Positions 21,488 to 34,711 of a stretch of 64,000 nt of DNA are shown in pieces. The position numbers were made by a program, and so were the translations under genes. This DNA is from Cladosporium sp. IMV 00045 (taxonomy: Eukaryota; Ascomycota; Dothideomycetes; Cladosporiales; Cladosporiaceae), in assembly GCA_001931905.2 (NCBI GenBank), contig MSJI02000695.1, positions 1 through 64,000 on the forward strand, read 5' to 3'. The first letter of the stretch is position 1. Each line of letters begins with the position of its first letter. Under the pieces are notes generated by a model. The model was not told the DNA's origin. It ran no database searches and saw only the letters and a program-made list of their open reading frames with translations.

Positions 21488-23500
21488 CTTTGGGTGTGTG
21501 GGTGGTTGTGTGTGGTGGTGGGTGAGCCTGAGGGTCTCGCTGCTGTTGGCGGCACAGCTTGGTGAGTCCAAAAAACCGTGCCCGCAAATTGCGCGCCACA
21601 TCGCGCCAAGATTTCTGTCATGCGCCACAGCTTGATGGACTTGACAACCACGGCTGTGTTGAATACATGAGGTGCAACCACCTACCACGATATATTACAC
21701 TGAATTGCTCGGATTCTGGACATGAAACCAGAGTGGCTGATTTGTCTTTGTATCCTGGCATTAAGCGCTAGATCATGATCAGGTGGACAGGACCTTGTCT
21801 TATGAACTCGTTACGCGCCACCAACATACTGAGGCGCAACTCGGAACGATGTACAGCATGAAATTCACTGGCATGAGATATCTATCGTCTACAACAACTC
21901 TACGATCTGACTTAGTCACCCCGAGGAATAAAACTACTGAACAGAAGTCTTCATGTAAAGCAGTCACTAAAGGAAGACTTGCCTGATTCACTATGCAACC
22001 ACAAACCATCAAGATTTGGTAGAGGTTGAAGATCGCGTGCTACAATCGCTGTTTGACCTCGGTCGTATCCAAAACGATCTCATCCTTAAACCTGCCAGCC
22101 AAAGTCAACCTCAATCAATATTGGGTCTCCTCTACATGGAACACTGATTATTCGCAACAAGCGAATGAAACCATAGTGCTTGATATCGCAGGCTCGCCCT
22201 CACCAAAGTGTCAACTGTGACTCATGACCACACTGGAACTCACAACCGCGTTACAAAGCGTCTCATGGCCTCACCGCCAACATACTTGATCTCCTCTCAG
22301 TTTTCCGTTATTCAAATTGCTCCTATCATATTGACAGGGATTTTCTGGCCATCACATAATCTCTCCAGAGGCCTTGTGTTCTCCTGGGCGATGCACTAGA
22401 GAACCGTGATGCTCAAACCAACCGCGATACTGAAACTTACAAGATCGAATTGAAAGCAAAGCACACTGATTGTGCTTCTAATCAAGAGGCCCGGTGTATG
22501 TAGCTGGTCATTATTCTCGATTAGGCGTCATTATCGATCTTGGCTGCTGGTCCGCTGTCCCAGTCTGGCAGACTTATGAAGTCGGCGACAACATAACCGA
22601 CGCAACGAACATGATGTGTAGGCGAGTTGTAGTGTCAAAGACTCACACACGTCCAAGAAAGTAGCATGTTCACAGGCAAAATTACATAAATCGACACATA
22701 AGAACTGCATCGTCCTACCCACAAAGTCATGCCTACCGACAAAGCCCCGGTGGTTGAAGGCCGAAGGTAACCGCTGGCGCTAATCAGATCCAATATTTTC
22801 TATACTTGATCTGCAACTCTACAATCTACTTCGTCCAAGGCATGTTGGCTGGCCTCTACTGGTTCTTTGCAGTGCAGGCACATTGCTTGGACGTCGGGTG
22901 CTGGAATTCATTTTGAAATGGATTGCTCATCCACAGGCTGGCTACCACCATGGCTGGATGATCAAGCCGTCTGGTCGGCTCTCATTGCTACGCACGACCA
23001 TGTAGTAAGTATACGAGAATTCACTGACAGACCGAAAGTACAAAGAATATGTATACACATATATATATGTGCAAAGTAACAGGAAGGTGAGCAATAACTG
23101 AGATGAGATACTACCAAGAATAGGGCAAGCCGCCATCCTGCAGCACTGGCGGGCAAGTCCGGCGTCGGCGCCAGTCAAATGACAGCTGCTCAGCTTTACA
23201 CCCAAGTTGTAAACCTTCTCCTTCCGTAGACGGCGGCGGATATATCGGCCATCGACCTCGTCATTACTCACAACCCCCCATCATCGCGCATACGTCGCAT
23301 CCGAGGTCAACGCGGGCGGGAGTCATTTGCTTGACTGCTTGCTTCAAACACAACACCGCGTCCTTCGGAGCTGGAGCTGGATCTGGATCTTCAGGGATTC
23401 AGCATCGCCAAGGAAAACGAGGAAAGACATCAAGAAGAAGAAGATAGACTGGGCGCTCACATGATATCGAAGAGCTACAGACCTTTAGGTTCCAACGAGT
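21488..23500. other. Intergenic region, 2.0 kb, no gene seen
   Basis: The eIF3g promoter probably occupies the first few hundred bases. The stretch from about 21700 to 23200 is AT-richer than the flanks, contains only short frames on both strands and shows no recognisable protein, tRNA or repeat. A short ATATATATGT run lies near 23055. Confidence 0.5.
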
Positions 23501-24507
23501 ATGGGTGTCGCAGCCGGAGAGCATCAGGCCTCTGTCGCCGAGGATAATTTAAAGGGGACAACAAAAGCACTGCCAACAAACGAAGCCAAAGTGCAAATGC
23601 CCATGGCTCCGGGAAAAGTTGTCGGGGGAGTTTGCCTGAAAGAGCGGGAGCCAAAATCATGGAATACGGCCAATCTTGGAAGAAGGATAGGTGTTGATGC
23701 AATGTCTGCTGCTATTGCAGGAGGCTTGGTTGCGCCCATCATCTGCGCGATTGATAAGTACGCTCATCTCCGGAGCAGCAAAACAAATGGAGAACAGCGA
23801 CGCTAACACGGGATATTAGAGCTATAATCGAGAATGCTTCTGGAAAACGTCCGATGCTTCCCTCATTGCAAGCGTCTTTCAGCTCTCTGCTTTTCAGACC
23901 CCATCGCTTCCTCACCTCAAAGCCATTTGCGCTCATCTTTGCTCTCTACAGCGGCACTTACCTCACGGCTAACTCACTGGACACATTCAAGTCCACCACC
24001 CAAAACAAGCCAGCAGATACCGTCACCAGCGGTCCTGCGAAGTTCCTCGCGACGAGCGCTGCCAACCTGAGCTTGTGCTTGTACAAGGACAGCCAATTCA
24101 CCAAGCTGTTCGGCGCCGTGTCACCCCGTCCTGTGCCTCCCGTCACTTATGCATTGTTCGCGGCACGTGATTGTCTCACAATCTTTGCATCTTTCAACCT
24201 CCCGCCTCTGATCGCGCCTTCCCTCCCCCTCTCGACGGAAATGGAGCGCTACGTCTCGCGCGCATCTACGGCCCAATTTCTCGCACCAGCGGCGATCCAG
24301 CTCATCTCGACGCCCTTCCATCTGCTGGGCCTGGATATCTACAACCGCAACGGCGACACCACCCTCAAGCAGCGCTTCGCCAAAGTCAAAACCGATTGGC
24401 TGACGAGCAGTTTTGCGCGCATGTGCAGAATCGTGCCTGCGTTCGGCGTTGGAGGTGTCGTCAACAAGAATTTTAGGGACAAGATGATGGCTAAGTTGGA
24501 AGCTTGA
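23501..24507 (+). CDS. Conserved fungal membrane protein of unknown function (probably mitochondrial)
   Basis: Exons 23501-23757 and 23820-24507 (62-nt intron, GTACGC donor, ATATTAG acceptor) give 314 residues. The join reads ICAIDK-AIIENASGKRP. After a polar N-terminus of about 65 residues there are several moderately hydrophobic segments: AMSAAIAGGLVAPIICAID, SKPFALIFALYSGTYLTANSL, a segment around VPPVTYALFAARDCLTIF, and STAQFLAPAAIQLISTPFHL. They are separated by short basic loops. The Cys-Arg element ARMCRIVPAFGVGGVVN closes the protein. The arrangement and the small-residue-rich helices resemble mitochondrial inner-membrane carrier-like proteins, and I recall uncharacterised fungal proteins with the RDCLTIFASFN and GLDIYN wording. 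No enzymatic motif is visible. The start at 23501 is the first Met of the open frame; an upstream exon cannot be excluded. Confidence 0.78.
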
Positions 24508-26677
24508 ATGTAGCATTGGCGCATCATACACTGGAGCATGCGCATCAGCATCGCGAGGACTTAACGACTGTTCCTGCCTTTTCGATTTCGACTCTCTGGA
24601 TTTCGGCATGGCGCAATGGCTCTCCGATTTGGTTTCGCATTTTATAAAGGGCATAATGTATAAAGGCATGTTTGAAGGGCTGTGGATACCAGCTCCTAGA
24701 AGATGAACCGGCGTTGTTTTGATAGAGGTTTCGGAGCGTCATTCATGTAAAAAGATAGATCGTTGTTAGAACTGTTATACCAATCGCCACTCTTCGCATC
24801 TGCTTCCCGGCCTCGAGGCCACGAATACACCCACAACGAACAAAACGAAATCAGGTCAGTCACCACAACAAACACATCCACAGCAGATGTCATCATCAAC
24901 GCACTGCGACTCGGTACTTACTAAAGCCGTGAAGCCACCTACAACGTCGATCCACAAACGTTACATGTACTCCATCGACAAACGCCCATCCAAATCAACG
25001 ACCCTGGTCAATAGAAAGAAGGAAAATCCATCTTACCCACATCACACGTATACCAGACTTACCAAGTATGTCATGCACATCAAGATCCCCCGTTCGCATG
25101 CCGATCTGCCCATCCGTTCCGTCGGATCCCTTCCCCGCCCGGAGGGAGATATAATCAAAAAAACGAACAGCGCATATCAACAAGGGTATTTTTAAGGCAT
25201 CCAATATGGACCGTATCGCATTCGCACATAAGAGAAAAAGCCCTCCCTATCCCCCCATGTCACCTCACATATTATCGAGACCGCCGCCCCAGCCCTTCCG
25301 CGGCATCGGTCGAAATAGACTTCCGCCCCGTGCGTGCCTGCTTCCGCACGTGGAGTCGTCGCGCCGTGCGTTTTTGAGACTTGTCCTAGTGAGAAGAAGA
25401 CGTGGAAGGGCTCAGGAAAGAAGAGGCTAAAAGACAGACAGAGACACACAGACCGCGAAGACTCCAAGTTTCGAAACGCAGCCCGGGCCCGGCTTGGCTT
25501 TAACGGTCGTTCACCCGTCTCCTTCTAAAGTTCGGGGTCTCCGGGAGGATTGATGGCACTACTGCGCGGTGCTGTATTGTCTAGCACGCTACGGGGTCGG
25601 ACGAAAGATGTCTGGCGCTACTCCGTTCCTGGCTTCTCTGCCTTGTCGTAGCCGTCGTACACTAGGACTTTCGGGAATCTCCCACTGACCTCCTCCTCAT
25701 CTTCCACTACTGAATGTATAACGTCAGTGCTGGTATATGGGTCTGGGTGAAAAGCACCGAGTAATGGTCGGCTTTTATTCTTGCTTTTCTCGCCAGAAAC
25801 AGGTCGCACGCTATGGAAGTCGCACTTGTGTTTGTCTGTGGGTCGTGGGAAAATAAGACACATAGGGCAAAGGCAACGCTGGTCGCCCACTCGGAGGTAT
25901 GTCCTCGAAGCGGCTTCCCAACCGTGTGCCGAGGCTCGATGTCGACTGACATGTGGGTTCTGTCAAGAGTCTTTTTGGTCACACCGTATACCAATGGGAT
26001 AGATGAGCTAGTCGTCATCTAGCGGATCATACTTTTCATGTTCCCCTACCTTGATTTCTAATCTTTTCTTGCCATGGGAAGTTTCGCCAAATGAACTGTG
26101 GAGTTTGGCAGGTTCGTAGGATGAGTGCAACGAGGGTCGAAGGATTCGATAGTGGCTCCCACTTGGCGAAAGGTTTCGTGGCTGCAGAAGGTGATGGAGT
26201 GGGAGGCTAGTTGCCCAGGCTTTGAGGCGTTCTGCAGGAGGTAGAGTTTGAGCGATGGCTTGAGTGAGACCGCTGGGCGGTCCGAAGGCTAGATAAGCGA
26301 GAAAAACTGGGCTATAGTAATAATACATGGGTATCGAAAATGCATCGACATGAGAAGTGAAGTAAAGAAAGAAAGAACGGAAGAACGAAAAGTCAAACCC
26401 CCTGCTGAGACACGTCCGTTTCGGCGTGAATGCAGCTTGCAGGAGGCTTTTGACAGCGGTTTCTCGCCTGGAGGAAACTCTGTCGTTCCATCCGTGCTCG
26501 TCGATATTGAACCTTCGATGACGACGGAGGCAGGGAGAGAGCATTGATCCCTGGGCTGAAACATGTGACAGGTGAGAGCCTTTTTCTGCAGCAACCTGTG
26601 CCGGCCTCGTTGCTCTTGCAAGCCTAGACGATGTTTGCATGCGGAGACGCTTTGCGTGCTGATACCGCAAGTCTCCG
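24508..26677. other. Intergenic region, 2.2 kb, no gene seen
   Basis: This lies between the membrane-protein gene and the 3' end of the Zn2Cys6 factor. Only short frames without protein-like composition are present on either strand. Parts of 24800-25600 look like transcribed leader or UTR-type sequence (A/C-rich then purine-rich), but I can assign nothing. Confidence 0.45.
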
Positions 26678-29018
26678 TTACTGGTGCGAGTGTCTCTGCT
26701 CCGGACTACTTTCGTACATGGTATGGTCAAACCAGCCCTCTTCTTCCTGCATCATCTCGGTGACATGATCCGGCATGTCCCGCTCGAGACTCATGGTTCT
26801 GAAGATCCCAGCCATGTCGCGGACGTTGAGGTCTTTGTGGTCGGGTTGTTTGGCAGAAGACATAGAGCGGAAATCGATAAAATCGCGCAAGGCCCGAATC
26901 ATGGGAGGGAAGCCTTCGTCGTTGGGTAGCCACCAGTGTGTAACATCGACGTTCCAGAGATCAGACATGCGCTTTCGGAGGCTGGCGGGATAAATGTAAC
27001 TACACGCATCCTTGTCAGCTAAATTGAAGCAGCGTTTGCACCTTGAAAACTTACCCATGCTGTTCCATCAAAGCGAAACTTCTCCTCGCCCAATTGGTGT
27101 ACTTTTCTCCCTTTGGCAGTAATAGACATGAGATGCCCAAGCTGGCTTGGAATCCGAGCACTGCTCCTGGAGGCCCTTGACCACTGTACTGTACTGCCTC
27201 AAACATCTTGCACTTCTTCAGCGCGATTTGCTCCAATTCTGTTGGTGTCGACTGCGTCAGAGATAGCTGCAGCCGAAACATGAGTTGCATTGCCCAGAAG
27301 TCGATGAGTATGTAGTTCATAGAGAACAGCTCGCCAGCCAAACAGAAGTTTGGATCTCTGAAGTCGGTGATTTCGTCGTCGCTCGGCGGAGGTGCGTCTG
27401 GAAACGTCTTGACAAAACATGACGGATCTGTAAAGGTATTCTCGAGCCGTTCCTGAAAATCGTCCATCTTTGTCAAGAGTGCTTGCACCTCGGCAGCAAA
27501 TCGTTCCTCAGAAATCTCATTGGTGCCCTTGGATGCCAATAGCAACGCAATGTCAATTGCGATCAACCGGGAAGTAGCAAACATATCTTCGAAGAGCGCG
27601 CCGTAATCCTTGGGTTTATCTCGAGCCTGTCTCTTGTAGAAATCTGCACATGCGTCGAACCATTCGCGGCCTATTACCGTCTTTCCGCCGGACATCATTC
27701 CTGCGAAGAGGTCGAATCGAATGTACCAGCTGATTATTTTGCGATGGGTTTCGCTTTGCATGATCGTCTGAGGCGTGAAGAGGTCTACGATGATTTGGTG
27801 CGCAGCGCGCTGGTGGCTAAGCAAGTTAACCCAATCGCCGAGATACTCCTGTTGATACAAAGTCAGCGCCGCAAAGCGGTGACGTTTTCGAAGTGTTGAA
27901 CCTACTTCGATCGTTGCCAGTTGCAGTATGGTCAACAGCGTAGACAAAGAATGTCTATCTGTCTTGGCCAACGACTGTCGCAACGATGAAACTGACTTGT
28001 TGTATGCATCAAGGAAGTCTTTGACCTTGCCGTCCTCGCGTGAAATAGCGTTGTGATAAGCTGCGAAAGCAACGACCGCATACATCAGCGGTTCGTAGTT
28101 GATTGCAATCTCCAAAAAGGTTTTCTTGAGAAAGTCTCCGGCGTCGTATTTCCAAGAGTAATGATGATGCGAGAGGTTGTTCCGATGGTATTTCAGATAA
28201 AATTTGACGTTTTGCGGTAGGCTTGCCCATCTTGGGTTCTGTGTGATGTCTTCCTTTATATTCTGTTTCGAGTTCGTTCGACTGGTTGTAGGACGGAACG
28301 CTTTCGTGAAATGTTGCTCTGTAGGCGTAGATTTTCCATCTCGTGAACTTGGGAATCGTACGTTAGGCTCAGAGACTGCGGAGCGCACTTCTGCATCGTC
28401 TCGTGCGTCGAACTCATCCTCATCCGCAATGGTTGGCAAGTGCTCCGAATCTTCGCCTGAATGCTCTGAGAGGCTGTCGGCATGCGATCGTTTGGGTCGT
28501 GCGCTAGCTCGATCTGATTTGGAGGATGATTGATCGGGGTATTCGCATTCTCGTTTGCCCTTTCGACAGCCTGTCCGAAGTCAGCATAAAAGTCAACAGC
28601 GATCGTAGGTAACATTGGCAAACTAACGATCGCACGTTGGTCGCGTTTCATCGCACTAAGGAATCTGTCAGCATCTTCCCACACCCTCGGATCCAATGCG
28701 ACGTACCTTAACTCGACGTGACCGACAGGTAAAACATCCGCTGCGAGTACGGCGATGTTTAATGTGCTCTGCACCATGAGTATTTCGTCTCCTTGACCTT
28801 GATGCTGATGGCTGTGGTGGTACTTGTGCTGACACATGAGGGTGAAGCATTGCGTTCGTTACATCGTCGTACTCGGAATGGTAGCCGCCTAGATTATCGT
28901 TTGACATCGTATGTAGCTGATGTAATCTGGGCTGCATAGGCTCTTGGGGGATCATCGGCGGCTGGCCATACGGGTAGACCCCGTAGGGGTTCATTGGAGG
29001 CGGGAAGCGTCCGTCCAT
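26678..29018 (-). CDS. Zn2Cys6 fungal transcription factor, five exons
   Basis: This is a predicted nuclear DNA-binding regulator. Exons 29018-28707, 28655-28628, 28570-27906, 27848-27055 and 26999-26678 give 706 residues. Two introns interrupt the zinc cluster. The 28-nt second exon restores a perfect CX2CX6CX6CX2CX6C motif with cysteines at 95, 98, 105, 112, 115 and 122 (GCFTCRSRRVK-CDETRPTCDR-CRKGKREC). The N-terminus is Pro/Tyr-rich (MNPYGVYPYGQPP). An acidic low-complexity linker follows the cluster. The rest is a helical Fungal_trans_2-type regulatory domain, including LLTILQLATIE-EYLGDWVNLLSHQRAA, which is continuous only if the 57-nt intron 27849-27905 is removed. That intron is a multiple of three with no stop, so retained forms would add 19 residues. 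No pathway can be named from sequence. Confidence 0.88.
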
Positions 29019-32000
29019 GGTTGGCGTAGGTCCAATGTGAAGGCTCTGGAGCAGTCAACCAAGGTGAGCGCAGCCGGCTCAGGTGATCCTCTGGTCTCGT
29101 CCAGTTGAACAGAATCAAGAAGACAACGTGACGGCGGCAAGGGTCCAGTTATCACAAAGGTGGCGGCTCGGGCAGCCGTTGGCTCACAGAACAATTTAAA
29201 TAATGTCGTTGGGTAGCCCGCAGACTTAAGCTGTCAAGCGGAAGTGACTAGCGCGCAGTAGCGGCAGGGCAGTGGTGGAGGATTGATATCGTGACGGACG
29301 GATTAGGTCTTTGACGAGATGAGTGGACGTGCTGAGACCACTGCACCGGTTCCTTTAAGGAACCTGGTAAAGGTTGCAGAGAGCCGGGTATGGCGCTAGC
29401 CGCCTGTCAGAAAGTGAGACGTCAGCGGGGTGAGTAATGGTACTGGTTTGGCAGGTCGAGGGGGACATGGGTCGACTTGGAGAAGATCTCGCGCCGTTAA
29501 ACTGCAGCAAGTAGATGACCATTAATCGTGACCGAGGTAGCACCAAATAGGCGGAGGAACGCTCTAGGCAATTGATATGGCAGAATTGAGTTTGATGTCA
29601 CTTACACTGCAGTGAGGATTCGATCCTATTATGCAAAGGCACAGCTCCACCACTGAAAAGGCAAGTGTGGCGTGTGTGCACATGGAGTGAATGATCCGCA
29701 AATGGAGTGCCCCTTTTGCCAGACACCGCACACTCGCCGCTGTGACGAAAGCGAATGCTGCGCGCTACTGACAAGGGCACTATATGGTACTCAATCGGAG
29801 TTTCTGCCTTTTTTTCGCGCCGAGTTACGGATCGGCGACAGGGTTCATGACAGCACTCTGTTGACGACGAACAAAGGAGCTGTAGGCGGAGTGAGAGACT
29901 GCCAAAGTTGAGAAGACCGGTCGATATAAGAGAGGTATAAGATCCGCCGGGGGGACGGGAGATCAATGATCCAGACAGCCAACACTCGTTGAGGGGTCGA
30001 TTCAGTAGCTGTGCAGGGAATGTATCAAGACGCATAGGGCAGAATGTTCAGAATAGTAAGGTCACAAAGACAACCCGACCAAACGGCGACCCTGGGTACA
30101 CCATCTTCTTGTTTGAGGTGACGCTCCCTCAAAAAAGACGAGATGTGGAGCGGAGATCAGTGCGGAAGAGAGTTCGTTCCTGCACATGCTTCCAACGCTT
30201 CTCGTAAAGAGCATAGAGGGTCCGGTTTCAGTCGGGCATCAGCACGTTGGCCAGGAGCAGTACCTGCACTGGCGATCTATGTATGGCGGCATACAGCGGC
30301 AGCTGCAAGGAAGAAAGCGACAGTAGTACTGCTAGACCAGGGTGTCGGGGAACAGAGTGGCTGCAGCAGCGGGAGGCCTTGCCGGCGCAGACAGGTCGTG
30401 GTGCCGCCACCACAAGCACGCCCAGACCACGAATTTGTCCGGCGATCGGGCCATGGAGTAGTGAAGCGGATGAAGACGACGAGGACCCGGTGAATGTCAA
30501 TCAGACCACGGCGTGGGTTAGAAGCAACAAGCAATGATAGACGCGATTTTTCCGGACGGGACATTGCGTTGATTGCGTAGTCTCTTGTCACGGTAAAGCT
30601 ACGCACGAGCCTGGCATCTGGGCAACTGGAGCCAGCAGCGCATGCACGTACGACAGAATCATGGCAAGATCCGGTGCAAGGCTCATGGACGAAGAGACCG
30701 GCGAAAGATAGTGTCGAGCGTGAGATGCCATGTATCATTCTCGTCTTGCTGGGCCTTGGCAGCATGAGAGAGAGGGAGAGAGAGAAAGACACACACACGG
30801 ACAGTGCGGCCGCTCCTATCCGGCCGTCATTGTTATTGGGGGAGGGAGATGATGGGATGTGATGGCAGGATTGGAAGTGGATAGTCATGGCCCATGGAGT
30901 CTCTGGTCGGAGTGCATGTGATTTCTGCAAGGCCGAAGCGGGCACGGCAGTCTCAAACGCTCAAGCGCTCGTTTCATAGCCTAAGGCGTTAGTGGAAGAG
31001 GGCAAAGAAAAGGCAAAGGCCGTGGCGGTATGTGGCATGCACCAGAGAAACAGTGGTAAGTTTAGTAGTGGCAGGTCGTGGGAGAGAAAAGGACAAACTG
31101 CCGAATCGAGCCTACGACGACCGACTGAGTTTACTTCAACGCTTGCAAACCCTAACTCGACCGCGCCCGTACCAGGGACTGCTCGTTCGTCCGGAGAACA
31201 AAAAAATAAGGTCATGTCACGGTTAAAACGAAGACTTGGATACATGACCACATTACTGCCTCTTGCCCTACGGCCTTTTGGATCCTGTCTGAAGTGACAG
31301 GTTATATTTACGATTCTCATTAGCAGATACATGATCCGCCTATCCGAGAAGAACACACCCAGGGCTTCTACCGTGCATTTGCGCTGTGCTCCTTCACATC
31401 TGGCAAGACGACACTACCCCTACGTTACTGGCGATGGGCCTTCAAGCCATCTGTCCGGTATTCTTGGCCTGCCAGCTCTTCTTCCAGACGCGCCACCGGG
31501 ACCACATACAGGGATACTGATCAGATGCTAAGGCGGGAAAGACTACTGGCAGTAGCTGCCCGCATCAGGATGAGCTTCCGCTGCATATTAGCCGCGGTTC
31601 ATGAACACCTACAGGCACCAATGACTCGCCGATGTTTCTGAGGATTCACCGTTGAGATGACGCGAGCCCATATGTGTGCTTGCCTACGGATTATAGCTGC
31701 GCCACGATGATACACTTGGCCCCGCCACGTGAAGAGCAGGCTTCTTCCTTGTTTCACAAACCTTCGCCTGAGATTTGGCAAGATTGCACTACTACTGGAA
31801 GGAGCTAATCGCCTGTCCAAACATCCTAAGATTCTTCTTCACGCGCGCAGCTCATCAGTTGGGAAAGGTCCATGTTTGTAATCGACGACGGCATCTTGGC
31901 AAGCTCACAGAGCTTCCAATGTTCCTGACGCCCCAATCATCTCTTTCTTGATGCAGCTAAAGCCGGTTCAAGCAACACACTACTGAATACTGCGATATCA

Positions 32001-34549
32001 CACGGCGCCTTTACATTGTTGAGCACTGTTCTCGTTGCAATAATGTCTTGCTTTGCAAAAGCGTTATTTTTAAACGCACATATATTGACAGCTGACCTAA
32101 TCCGGACATTCCACTCGCGTAATTTGCGACCAGCAGGCGAACGAACCCGAGCTCGCATCCTGAGCGTCCCTATTGGGACGCCGACTTCATCAATTGCAAT
32201 CAACGATTATTGCGCGAAAAGAATCTACTCCTTGATGGCTGGAGTGATCCACAACAAGGAAGACCCCAGCCACTAAGGATACTGAAGTTGGACGTCCCGC
32301 CAAGCTGCCGTTCCTCGGCTGTTCTTCACGAGACGAGAGTCATGGTCACACGCACGCGCCAGGACAAAGTGAACCGTCGCCGACAAATCTGACGCCGCGA
32401 CACGTGCTTGTGCGATCCTTCGTTGCGACTATGCAGAGTAACGTGGATCTATCCTGCCCGCCATCTGCCTTGCCGATCGCGCGGTCAATCTTATCGAGCC
32501 TCGCGGTCAGGGAAGCAGGCTGTAAAGCAATAATGCTCGCCGGCGGAAATCAGCACTTAAGCGCTCGCGAATGGTTCCCGCGGAAGGCAATCAATATCCC
32601 TGCCTCCTGCTTGCATGGCACTATAACAACGTCGTAACAGCCTGGGCCGATCCTCACGCAGAAGCGCCTTATTCATGAAGAAAGCGCTGGCATTCCGCCA
32701 TGGTTCCTTCCTGATACAAACACTGGGCGGTTAGCAAAACAAAGTAGACCGCTGAAAGCCGGTCCTTGCAGTCCTACACCCCTTGACCTTGGGTCTTTAG
32801 CCAAATCTCAGCGCAGCTCGTCGTAGTAGTGACTACCGTGCCTCCGAAGACTTCCCTCGAGCTAGCCCTGAAGAAGACACCCCACTTTCTGGCGCCAAAA
32901 GGCGGACTTGCAGTACGATACGCGTACCAGACCAGTTTTTCAACCCTCATCTGGCGATGAAGGCCTGTCCTTGCCTCAACTCGCTTCCCGCAAGTCTAGA
33001 CAAGAAGATCACGCAAAGCCCTCTTTGGCGTCATGCCGAATAATGCGCCATAAGCCCCAAGCAGGGACTGACTCCGTCCACACGTAAAAAACATATTTAA
33101 CGGATGGCCACATGTCTGCCAGGGTTGCCGCCGTCATGCAATATCATGATATCAAGGTCACTTTATGCAGACCGCTACTTGTGATAGACAAGGGCAATAT
33201 ACGGAGTATGCTCCGGCATTGTTGTGATGCAACGAACATCATCGCCTCGGCGCCAGCAATTTGCGCCTCGCTGCGCTCCACTACCGGATGTTCAACGGAT
33301 GTGATGCCCCTAGCGACAGCGAAAATCCATCTCCTTGAACAGGGTGAAGTCGCAGCACGCGACATTTCAATCTTCACAGTACCGAAGGGGGAGACTCGAG
33401 ACCCGCAAGCCGGCCGGCATGTTATCTTCAAGTATACGACGAGACTTCTAGGGCTTACGGCTCTTGTCTACCGCGTACCGTGGTCAACGTGCTAATAGCT
33501 GACGGCGTCCGTTTACAGTCGTTAACGAGCAATTTTTGAAACAAGCAAAGCGGTAGACGAATCCACGGCACATCCACTTTTCACGTCACTCCCGCTCTCG
33601 CCTATAGAGACGAACTACGTCTTCCTTCGCCTTCGAAAAGCTCGGTAAAGAATATCATACTTATGAAACACTCGCACGCAGCTGAAGAGCAACTACTTGC
33701 CTGGTATCGCATGGCAATCCGAGTATACGAACGCGAAACCAAGCTTCCCGCGCGCCAACTGAATCCCCTACCGTGCCCTGCACTGCACTCCCCTGACGAC
33801 TGCAGAAGAACCTACACTACGGGCGTGCGGGAACACACAATCTAACCAACCCCCTTATGTTCCAGGAAATCAAGTTTCGACAACACGTCGCCTGTACTGA
33901 CAGGAATCAAGAAAGACGCCTCATGTCAGTGTCCGCAAATTTCTGCGGCCTGCGAATCGATCGGCACGAACGCGAACGGCGACAATTCGCGGAAAGGAAT
34001 TTGTCCGCATCCTGCTACTGTACAGTGCATTCCCATTCGATTCTTGAAACGTGCTGAAATATCGTCGTCAAAACTTACCCCCTCCCCCTCTCTCCCTTTC
34101 TGCAAGGCGTCTCAGACGCGCTGTGACGATACTACATTTCCCCCCACCGCGGCTAGGGGAGGGGAGATCTGCAGATGCGAGGAGTCGTCACCTCGTTCGT
34201 GAAAGGTCGCGGGGAAATCTTGATGTCGTTCTGGTGATTGTTTGCATTTTTCCCGCCAGCATGCGTCGTCCGGATGTCCCACTGATCTTCGGATACATGC
34301 CGTGGCGTAACTCTGATTGATATCCATTCTGCAATTGAAGCGGCATGCGTCCCGACATCCCGAGCGTGATGGACTTTCACATGTACCTTGTATTATTGCT
34401 GATCTGTCGAACAGCGGATGACCCCAAAAGCAGGATTCAAACCTTGTAGTTCTGAGGACTTGATACAACTCGATGTGATGGGAAGAAAGTGGGAACATCG
34501 CCTGGCTCCCTCGTTCAAGGCCTAAACCATGGCGATCCATGCTCTCGAA

Positions 34550-34675
34550 CATCTGATGGACGACAAGAGCAGCAGCAGCAATGCCACCTATCGTCGCCAT
34601 CGAACATGATCGCCAGAAGCATAGTAGCTACGCATGTCACGCGCTCTCGTTGACGCACGCTGATGGATGACAAGA

Positions 34676-34711
<36 letters not shown>

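Noticed and set aside
29600..29645. tRNA T-arm-like word (GGATTCGATCC) next to CACTGCAGTG
   Set aside because: The stem would have only a three-base loop, and no acceptor, D or anticodon stems fit around it on either strand. It is a chance hairpin or palindrome.
30277..30945. 222-codon open frame on the minus strand
   Set aside because: The composition (Ser/Leu/Arg-rich with runs such as SFSLSLSLM from a GA/CA repeat) is that of translated non-coding DNA, and no motif or splice-linked neighbour exists.
31937..32203. Possible pogo/Fot-type transposase fragment on the minus strand (IDEVGVPIGTLRMRARVRSP)
   Set aside because: It is faintly similar to a psq-type helix-turn-helix followed by a basic linker, but there is no continuation with a DDE domain, no terminal inverted repeat and no target duplication.
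32997..33495. Possible remnant of a fungal transcription factor regulatory domain (plus-strand frame with VMQYHDIKVTLCRPLLV near 33130)
   Set aside because: The YH..K..L.RP wording resembles the middle-homology region of Zn2Cys6 factors, but nothing before or after it continues the domain and no zinc cluster is nearby. One short match is not enough to call a pseudogene.
34430..34470. T-arm-like word GGTTTGAATCC on the minus strand near 34440
   Set aside because: The flanking bases do not form a five-pair stem, and no tRNA body can be built around it.
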